A stretch of DNA of 35,356 nt, from positions 1-35,356 of IMG/VR virus record IMGVR_UViG_3300007541_000077. The stretch is one strand, 5' to 3'. Positions 13,738 to 18,946 of the stretch are shown piece after piece. Each line of letters opens with the position of its first letter. The stretch's first letter is position 1. The position numbers and the translations under genes were made by a program. Under the pieces are notes generated by a model. The model was not told where the DNA came from. It did no database searches and saw only the letters and a list, made by a program, of their open reading frames with translations. This stretch comes from a virus.

Positions 13738-14343
13738 ATGGATCAACTTCCAAAAAACAGGGGCAAGGGTAATGTCCTGTGTAATGGACCACGGTGGAAA
13801 CACTATAAGCCAAATGGTCTCTATACTATGGGATGTAACTTTCCTCCAGTGCCAGTAGACGCAACGTCTATAATTGATAGAGATGTAATTAGAGTATGGG
13901 CAACTGACAACGTAAAGATGCTGACTAATAAAGTGGTTCTAAACAAAGCCAGCTCTGAAACTATAAAAGAACATAGAAGATTTTTTTCTCTAGAACAAAA
14001 TACTATAAAAGTTTTGGGGACAGTAAATGTATTAAGAAATTATTATAGTTCTGGTCATTGGGCAGCATATGCTATGATTCGTTTAGGATTTACAGAATTA
14101 GATATTTACGGTTGTGATTCTTATTTTGATGTGGACATTGGTAGTTATACAGATAATTTTGTAGAAAAAGGTAAACCGAATTATAATCCAAAATTTGTGG
14201 GCGAATGGCGCAAATCTTGGAAACGTCTTTCCCAAGAAGAGGGTAAAGGTGTTACGTTTAATTTTATTGACAAAATAGAAGAGGACGGCACAGTTGTTAA
14301 AGAAGTTCTGTATGTTGACAGAAAAGCGCAACTGGATCCCTAA
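13738..14343 (+). CDS. Phage protein with Rossmann-like GHWAAYAMIRLGF...DIYGCDS region
   Basis: A 201-residue protein. The N-terminal GNVLCNGPRWKHY and TMGCNFPPV, a central DVIRVWATDN, and SSGHWAAYAMIRLGFTELDIYGCDSYFD near residue 103-130 resemble the nucleotide-sugar or DUF115/MAF-like and sialyltransferase-like folds. Those families share a GxGxxAxxxAxxLGFxxIxLxGxD pattern. I cannot assign an enzyme from this. No export signal is seen, so it acts in the cytoplasm. No clear promoter was found in the 38 bases between the terminator and its start. Confidence 0.6.
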   Translation: MDQLPKNRGKGNVLCNGPRWKHYKPNGLYTMGCNFPPVPVDATSIIDRDVIRVWATDNVKMLTNKVVLNKASSETIKEHRRFFSLEQNTIKVLGTVNVLRNYYSSGHWAAYAMIRLGFTELDIYGCDSYFDVDIGSYTDNFVEKGKPNYNPKFVGEWRKSWKRLSQEEGKGVTFNFIDKIEEDGTVVKEVLYVDRKAQLDP

Positions 14344-14354
14344 GGAGGTATAAC

Positions 14355-15008
14355 ATGAAGAACGAAATATTTCTTTCATTTACTTTGCTTACTGCTGTAT
14401 TTCTTATTGCTTATGCAGCATATCCTAAGAATATTTCATCGCCTCAAATCGAGGTAAAAGAATTTCAATCAAGTTTAATCTTACCCAGAGTTAAAAAAGA
14501 AATACAATGTCTGGCTGATAATATGTACTTTGAAGCTGTTGGTGAACCATACATCGGACAAAAAGCTGTTGCTCTGGTAACGTTAAATAGAGTTAAGAGT
14601 CCTAGATTTCCTGATAGTATTTGCGGTGTAGTAAAACAAGGAATTGTCTCTAAGTGGCATACAGAAAACACAGGCAAGATAGTACCGATTAAACACAAGT
14701 GTCAGTTTTCTTGGTGGTGTGATGGTAAGCCAGATGTAGTTTATGACAGGAAAGCTTATGAATCGATTTATAAGATGGCAAAACAAATTGCTCTAAATTC
14801 AGAATTGAATTATGATATAACTGGTGGAGCACTTTGGTACCATGCTGATTACGTTGCACCCAGTTGGAGAAAAATGAAAGTTAAAACAGTGAAGATTGGG
14901 CAACACATATTTTATAAGGATAAAAATAATGGCACAAAAACTAAACTTTCAAGTAACCGAAGGGCAAAAGATGGCTCATTCGTTCTACTTGCTGATGGAC
15001 GAGATTAA
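14355..15008 (+). CDS. SleB/CwlJ-type cell wall hydrolase, membrane-anchored
   Basis: A 217-residue protein with one N-terminal membrane segment (residues 5-22). Its hydrolase domain spans about 48-185: EIQCLADNMYFEAVGEPYIGQKAVALVTLNRV, with probable catalytic E60, then CQFSWWCDGKPD, and GALWYHADYVAPSW. This is the Hydrolase_2 (SleB) family, which cuts peptidoglycan glycan strands. As an anchored periplasmic enzyme it may serve lysis, since no canonical endolysin is seen elsewhere in the window. The last 27 residues run out of frame over the start of the ClpP-like gene (80-base overlap) and look unlike the family, which normally ends near GQHIFYK. Confidence 0.82.
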   Translation: MKNEIFLSFTLLTAVFLIAYAAYPKNISSPQIEVKEFQSSLILPRVKKEIQCLADNMYFEAVGEPYIGQKAVALVTLNRVKSPRFPDSICGVVKQGIVSKWHTENTGKIVPIKHKCQFSWWCDGKPDVVYDRKAYESIYKMAKQIALNSELNYDITGGALWYHADYVAPSWRKMKVKTVKIGQHIFYKDKNNGTKTKLSSNRRAKDGSFVLLADGRD

Positions 15009-15489
15009 CTATACTTCTGCTAAATCAACAATAGATTGGATATTTGAATCAAATTTTTCAGAAGAAAGACCAGAATTATTAAACCTTATTATTTGCTCTC
15101 CTGGAGGAGATTTGAATGCTGCGTTTGCAGTGATAGATGTGATGAGAGGATCAGCAATACCAATTAGAACTTTTGGTATAGGACAAATTGCTTCTGCTGG
15201 ACTTTTAATTTTTATTGCAGGTGATAAGAAAATGAGAATACTAACTCCCAATACCAGTATTCTTTCTCATCAATATAGCTGGGGAGCCTTTGGTAAAGAA
15301 CACGAGTTATTTGCTCAGATTAAAGAATATGATTTAACAACCAAAAGAATGATAAACCATTACAGAAAGTGCACTGGATTGCCAGATAAGAAGATTAGAG
15401 AGGTATTATTGCCTCCACAGGACACGTGGCTTTCCGCTTTGGAAGCTAAAAAGCTGGGTATCTGCGACTATGTTAAAGATCTCACATAA
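14929..15489 (+). CDS. clpP: ClpP-like serine protease
   Basis: A 186-residue protein from ATG 14929, behind AAGGAT. An upstream in-frame ATG at 14896 would add 11 residues deeper in the overlap. The ClpP fold motifs are ICSPGGDLNAAFAVIDVMR (54-72), the nucleophile S89 in GQIASAG, H114 in ILSHQYSWGAFG, and D165 in PPQDTWLSALEAKKLGICD. The order and spacing match the bacterial catalytic triad. Phage ClpP proteins are found in marine T4-like genomes. They might form tetradecamers with host ClpX or ClpA, or mature the prohead, but the cellular target is not known. The start lies inside the SleB gene. Confidence 0.85.
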   Translation: MAQKLNFQVTEGQKMAHSFYLLMDEINYTSAKSTIDWIFESNFSEERPELLNLIICSPGGDLNAAFAVIDVMRGSAIPIRTFGIGQIASAGLLIFIAGDKKMRILTPNTSILSHQYSWGAFGKEHELFAQIKEYDLTTKRMINHYRKCTGLPDKKIREVLLPPQDTWLSALEAKKLGICDYVKDLT

Positions 15490-15508
15490 AATCAAGGACT
15501 TATACCCC

Positions 15509-15537
15509 TTTACTTTAATTCGGCAAAGTGGTATAAT
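15509..15537 (+). promoter_or_regulatory. Sigma70-like early promoter with TTAATTC spacer element
   Basis: TTTACT (15509-15514), a 17-base spacer opening TTAATTC and ending GTGG, then TATAAT (15532-15537). Predicted start is near 15544, only about 8 bases before ATG 15552. The GGAG at 15542-15545 would then sit at the very 5' end of the message. Confidence 0.87.
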
Positions 15538-15551
15538 ATATGGAGTTGCTT

Positions 15552-15803
15552 ATGTCTAACGATTGGCGCAACGGCGGAACTCTTCAGTATGGCGTTTCTG
15601 TTTCTTACAAGCGTAAGGAAGAACAGAAATGGCTTTCTAGAGAGTTTTGGGGTGATAATGCAGTAATAGATGCGAAAAACTACTTCGATATTATTTTTGA
15701 CGAAGCAGAATATCCTTCTTTTACGACTATATGTAGAGGTGATGATGGGAATGATGCCAGCGTGGTTTACAACGACACGGAACAGAAAGCCGAGGAAGCC
15801 TAA
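15552..15803 (+). CDS. Hypothetical early protein (83 aa)
   Basis: I start it at ATG 15552 (MSNDWRNGG), with GGAG seven bases before it; an upstream ATG at 15540 overlaps the promoter. It is soluble and acidic, with aromatic-rich KKYF-like segments (NYFDIIFDEAEYPSF) and an Asp/Glu-rich tail. No domain recognised. It overlaps the next gene by about 50 bases in another frame. Its own promoter marks it as early. Confidence 0.65.
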   Translation: MSNDWRNGGTLQYGVSVSYKRKEEQKWLSREFWGDNAVIDAKNYFDIIFDEAEYPSFTTICRGDDGNDASVVYNDTEQKAEEA

Positions 15804-16125
15804 GTTTCGTACAGCAGAAGCTAAACAGAAATATGAACAGAATCTTAGAAATTGGGAAGAGCTAAAGAAACGCCACGGAGCAGATTCAAAAAAGACTCCA
15901 AGCTTTGTACCACTTACAAGCTACAAACTAACACCACCTGTCGGCAGAGAATCAGCAAAGCACTATCCTAGCTGCGGAACTGCAGGCATGGGTGTTGCAA
16001 CTAAGTCTGAAAACAAAACCTACACAGGAACCAATATCTTAGGAATAGGAACTTTGCATAAGTCTAATGCTGTTCCCATTTTTAACGATACCGAAGCTAA
16101 AGATATTGCAAAAATGCGTCGTTAA
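15751..16125 (+). CDS. Conserved marine T4-like phage protein (about 124 aa)
   Basis: The conserved part begins RKPRKPKFRTAEAKQKYEQ and continues to a C-terminal YTGTNILGIGTLHKSNAVPIFNDTEAKDIAKMRR, a pattern I recall from many cyanophages. Several ATGs are available (15742, 15751, 15754). AGAGG at 15735-15739 best suits 15751. The N-terminus overlaps the preceding gene. It is basic and probably cytoplasmic. Function unknown. Confidence 0.68.
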   Translation: MMPAWFTTTRNRKPRKPKFRTAEAKQKYEQNLRNWEELKKRHGADSKKTPSFVPLTSYKLTPPVGRESAKHYPSCGTAGMGVATKSENKTYTGTNILGIGTLHKSNAVPIFNDTEAKDIAKMRR

Positions 16126-16128
16126 TAC

Positions 16129-16157
16129 TTTATTTTAATTCACTCTTGGAGTATACT
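16129..16157 (+). promoter_or_regulatory. Sigma70-like promoter overlapping a ribosome binding site
   Basis: TTTATT (16129-16134), a 17-base spacer opening TTAATTC, and TATACT (16152-16157). The -10 box ends directly at ATG 16158, so a transcript from here would start near 16164. It would be leaderless at the second in-frame ATG (16164) or miss the first start. The GGAG at 16147-16150 would serve messages coming from upstream. Confidence 0.7.
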
Positions 16158-16430
16158 ATGAATATGGACTTGACAGGTATCGATAAAAAAATTGCTTCAG
16201 CGTACAACTATGGTACGAAATCTGAACTCAAAGAACTACGTAATCAACTTGTTAGTTACAAGATGGAACTGGATAAGTTTATGTCAAAATATCTAACTAT
16301 GTTTGAGCGGAAGATGTCTTATGATGAGTTAGACACTCCAATATGGAACTTGTACCATAAGAAATATGATGAATATACTAAAGTCACAAAGAGTTTAAAC
16401 ACAGCTGAATACTATATTAATAAAAAATAA
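16158..16430 (+). CDS. Hypothetical helical protein (about 90 aa)
   Basis: Starts at ATG 16158 with GGAG seven bases upstream, or at ATG 16164 if the overlapping promoter makes a leaderless message. The protein is almost wholly helical and coiled-coil-like (SELKELRNQLVSYKMELDKFMSK; YDEYTKVTKSLNTAEYYINKK), with no Cys. No family recognised. It is followed after 12 bases by the peroxiredoxin gene. Confidence 0.65.
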   Translation: MNMDLTGIDKKIASAYNYGTKSELKELRNQLVSYKMELDKFMSKYLTMFERKMSYDELDTPIWNLYHKKYDEYTKVTKSLNTAEYYINKK

Positions 16431-16442
16431 TTGGGAGATATA

Positions 16443-16976
16443 ATGCTTAATCGTGTTCCAAACGTAACTTTTAAAACAAGAGTTCGTGATGAAAGTATTG
16501 GCGGAGATAATCCTTATCGTTGGCAGGATATGACCACCGATGATTACTTTGCCAATAAAAAAGTTATTTTGTTTTCGCTTCCAGGAGCTTTCACTCCAAC
16601 TTGCTCAACTTTTCAGTTACCTAATTTTGAAAAGATGTATGAGGCATTTAGAGGACAAGGAATAGACGACATATACTGCATGTCAGTCAACGATTCGTTT
16701 GTTATGAATGCTTGGGCGAAATCTCAAAACTTACAAAACGTAAAGGTAATCCCAGATGGTTCTGGCGAGTTTACTAGACTTATGGGTATGTTAGTTTGTA
16801 AGGATAACTTGGGATTTGGTATGAGGTCTTGGCGTTACGCTGTTCTTGTAGATAATAAAGAAATTGTTAAATGGTTTGTTGAACCAGACAGAGAAGATAA
16901 CTGTGGTTTAGATCCTTACGGTGAAACTTCTCCCGAAAACATTTTCAATCAAATCTCAAGAATAAGTGGATTATAA
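16443..16976 (+). CDS. Peroxiredoxin (Prx5/redoxin-type)
   Basis: About 177 residues from ATG 16443, with GGGAG eight bases upstream. The peroxidatic site is SLPGAFTPTCS, with C54 in the P-x3-T-x2-C motif. YCMSVNDSFVMNAW and VIPDGSGEFTRLMGM follow as in Prx5-type enzymes, and the conserved active-site Arg is likely the one in MRSWRYAVLVD. It should reduce hydrogen peroxide and organic peroxides with a host thiol donor. Other cysteines (around C75, C119 and C153) could act in resolution. Peroxiredoxins of this form occur in marine bacteria, so host capture is likely. The stop overlaps the gp33 start (TAATG). Confidence 0.85.
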   Translation: MLNRVPNVTFKTRVRDESIGGDNPYRWQDMTTDDYFANKKVILFSLPGAFTPTCSTFQLPNFEKMYEAFRGQGIDDIYCMSVNDSFVMNAWAKSQNLQNVKVIPDGSGEFTRLMGMLVCKDNLGFGMRSWRYAVLVDNKEIVKWFVEPDREDNCGLDPYGETSPENIFNQISRISGL

Positions 16977-17191
16977 TGTTCAACAATGCAAACGAGTTCT
17001 CGCTCTACATTGAACAGATTGTTAGAGATAAAAAAGTTCCTTACATGGATGCTATATTAGAATACTGTAAGGAAAACTATCTTGAACCATCTGATGTAAC
17101 CAGTTTTATCAATTCTAATTTAAAAGATAAGTTGGAGTTAGAATTCAGAGAATTAAATTATCTTCCTAAACAAGGAAAACTTGACGTCTAA
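16976..17191 (+). CDS. 33: Late transcription coactivator gp33
   Basis: A 71-residue protein matching the short gp33 of marine T4-like phages: FSLYIEQIVRDKKVPYMDAILEYCKENYLEP, then KLELEFRELNYLPKQGKLDV. In T4, gp33 sits on the RNA polymerase beta flap, represses non-late transcription, and couples the sigma-like gp55 to the gp45 sliding clamp. This supports reading the NNTAAATA octamers in this window as late promoters. It is coupled to the peroxiredoxin by a one-base overlap. Confidence 0.75.
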   Translation: MFNNANEFSLYIEQIVRDKKVPYMDAILEYCKENYLEPSDVTSFINSNLKDKLELEFRELNYLPKQGKLDV

Positions 17192-17196
17192 CGGAT

Positions 17197-17817
17197 ATGA
17201 CAGTGAACGGTTTTAAAGCTTACAAATATTATATGGCAGTGAAACTACACTTCACAACGGACAAGTATAATGTTTTCGATACTGGAGGCAAGGTCAAGGG
17301 ATCTGTTGATGCATTTAAGCGTAGATCTGATCGCTTCCATTTCGAAAACATAGCACATAAAATATCAGAAGATAAAAAGCTGATTCAATATTATGTAGCA
17401 AACTTTGCCTACGGAAATCCAGGAATGATTTGGGAGCAAGAAGAAGCTCAAAAGAATTATGTAACTTGGGTTAAACGTAGAGAAAGTATTGCATATATTT
17501 TCCGTGAAGATACAATGAAGATATTGGATCACTGCGAAAAGGAAAGACTGGATAAAAACAGATTGTATTCATTTGTTGGTGGTGATTATCCTGAGTTACT
17601 AAAACTTTACATTGGAAAGCATATAACGCTGGAAACAATGAGGATTTTAGATGACTTTGATAGTTACCTCAACGAATGGAAACTAAACGATTCTTTGGCT
17701 TTGTTATGGGATGGTGAACGCAGAAGAATCGAGAAGTGTAAGCGGTTCGTAAAATATGACAAAGCTCGTATTGAACCGTTGTTTTTAAATTTTAAAAAGG
17801 AGTTAGATGTACTTTAG
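17197..17817 (+). CDS. 59: gp59 helicase loader
   Basis: A 206-residue protein resembling T4 gp59 (217 aa), which loads the gp41 helicase onto forked DNA covered by gp32. The N-terminal FKAYKYYMAVKLHFTTDKYNVF and the following AFKRRSDRFHFENIAHK match the HMG-like N-domain. A helical C-domain follows (LLKLYIGKHITLETMRILDDF). It is basic overall. ATG 17197 is needed to keep the first strand. The next genes are a small acidic protein and gp32, in keeping with the T4 order 33-59-32. Confidence 0.85.
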   Translation: MTVNGFKAYKYYMAVKLHFTTDKYNVFDTGGKVKGSVDAFKRRSDRFHFENIAHKISEDKKLIQYYVANFAYGNPGMIWEQEEAQKNYVTWVKRRESIAYIFREDTMKILDHCEKERLDKNRLYSFVGGDYPELLKLYIGKHITLETMRILDDFDSYLNEWKLNDSLALLWDGERRRIEKCKRFVKYDKARIEPLFLNFKKELDVL

Positions 17818-17819
17818 CC

Positions 17820-18002
17820 ATGGGACGTACTTTTAAGAGAGAGACTTTTAATCGGTACGACGACTGGGACAATAAATTCTCAGAAAATCGTAAAGGTAAA
17901 AAGAGCATGAAAATCATAAATAAATATGTTGATGAGGATTATAATGAAGACAACATTGACTTTAATTATGAAGAAGAATATACTAAACAATACGACAATT
18001 AA
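17820..18002 (+). CDS. Small acidic hypothetical protein (60 aa)
   Basis: Begins MGRTFKRETFNRYDDWDN. The first 30 residues are basic and the last 30 very acidic (DEDYNEDNIDFNYEEEY). Similar two-sided small proteins sit between gp59 and gp32 in marine T4-like phages, as I recall. No function known. It ends 27 bases before gp32. Confidence 0.6.
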   Translation: MGRTFKRETFNRYDDWDNKFSENRKGKKSMKIINKYVDEDYNEDNIDFNYEEEYTKQYDN

Positions 18003-18028
18003 TAATACACTTTTATACGGAGACAAAT

Positions 18029-18916
18029 ATGGATATTAATACTTTACGAAATATGCGTAATAAAGACTTTGGTGAAATTGCCAAAGCTTTTGATAAGATC
18101 GCAACCCCCACCACTACAGAATCAAAGTCTTATGCAGACGAGCGGTTCTGGAAACTAGAACAAGATAAAGCAGGTAATGCTACCGCCACCATTCGATTTC
18201 TTCCAAGGGTTGAGGGTGATGAGTTACCATGGGTTAGAGTTTTTAAACACTCTTTCCAAGGTCCAACTGGACGCTGGTATATTGAGAACTCATTGACCAC
18301 TTTTGGTGAGAAAGATCCTGTGGGCGAACTCAACAGCCGTCTGTGGAACTCTGGTTCAGAAGCTAACAAAGAATTGGCAAGAAAGCAGAAACGTAGACTT
18401 TCTTATATTGCTAATATTCTTATCGTTAACGATCCTAAACATCCAGAAAACGAGGGCAAGGTATTCTTGTTCCAGTTTGGTAAAAAGATCTTTGATAAGA
18501 TTATGGACAAAGCTCGTCCAACCTTTGAGGATGAGAAGCCAGTAAATGTTTTTGATCTATGGGAAGGAGCTGACTTCAAGTTGCGTATGCGTAAGGTTGA
18601 TGGATATGCAAACTACGATCAATCTCAGTTTAACGAGCCTTCAGCACTTTATAGTGGTGAAGAGCAGAAACTGCTAGAGGTTGTTGGTCAGCAATATAAA
18701 CTTGCTGAGTTCTTGGATAGAGACAAATACTTCAAGTCTTTTGATCAATTATCTAAGAAGTTGTCTGATGTTTTGGGCGACGGTGAACCAATGCCATCTG
18801 CCTCAGATCTAGCTGAAGAAGATCGTCCTAGACCTAAAGCTGCAGTAACTGCTTCTGGAGATGATGACGACGGAATGTTATCATACTTTCAAAAGATAGC
18901 TGACGAAGACGAGTAA
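18029..18916 (+). CDS. 32: Single-stranded DNA-binding protein gp32
   Basis: A 295-residue protein close to T4 gp32 (301). It shows the N-terminal self-association region (1-20), an OB-fold core (SYADERFWKLEQDKAGNATATIRFLPR; WVRVFKHSFQGPTGRWYIENS; VFLFQFGKKIFDKI), and a flexible acidic tail after 250 ending ADEDE, used to recruit partners. It covers single-stranded DNA at the fork and works with gp59. The T4 zinc site is missing: the region equivalent to its Cys cluster reads NSLTTFGEKDPVGEL, and the whole protein contains no Cys. It ends at a strong terminator. Confidence 0.92.
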   Translation: MDINTLRNMRNKDFGEIAKAFDKIATPTTTESKSYADERFWKLEQDKAGNATATIRFLPRVEGDELPWVRVFKHSFQGPTGRWYIENSLTTFGEKDPVGELNSRLWNSGSEANKELARKQKRRLSYIANILIVNDPKHPENEGKVFLFQFGKKIFDKIMDKARPTFEDEKPVNVFDLWEGADFKLRMRKVDGYANYDQSQFNEPSALYSGEEQKLLEVVGQQYKLAEFLDRDKYFKSFDQLSKKLSDVLGDGEPMPSASDLAEEDRPRPKAAVTASGDDDDGMLSYFQKIADEDE

Positions 18917-18920
18917 AAAG

Positions 18921-18946
18921 AAAGGGGAGCTTGGCTCCCCTTTTTT
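18921..18946. terminator. Bidirectional terminator between convergent blocks
   Basis: A 10-bp perfect stem (AAAGGGGAGC / GCTCCCCTTT), a 3-base TTG loop and a T-run on the plus side. The minus side has TTTCTTTTT, so it can stop both gp32 transcription and the inverted late block. It overlaps the stop of the minus-strand tape-measure-like gene. Confidence 0.9.

Noticed and set aside
17915-17922. CATAAATA octamer inside the small gene before gp32
   Set aside because: It could be an internal late promoter for gp32, but it falls in an AT-rich coding stretch and no second feature supports it.
18303-18545. An 80-codon alternative frame inside gp32
   Set aside because: It lies wholly within a confidently identified gene and has no family features.
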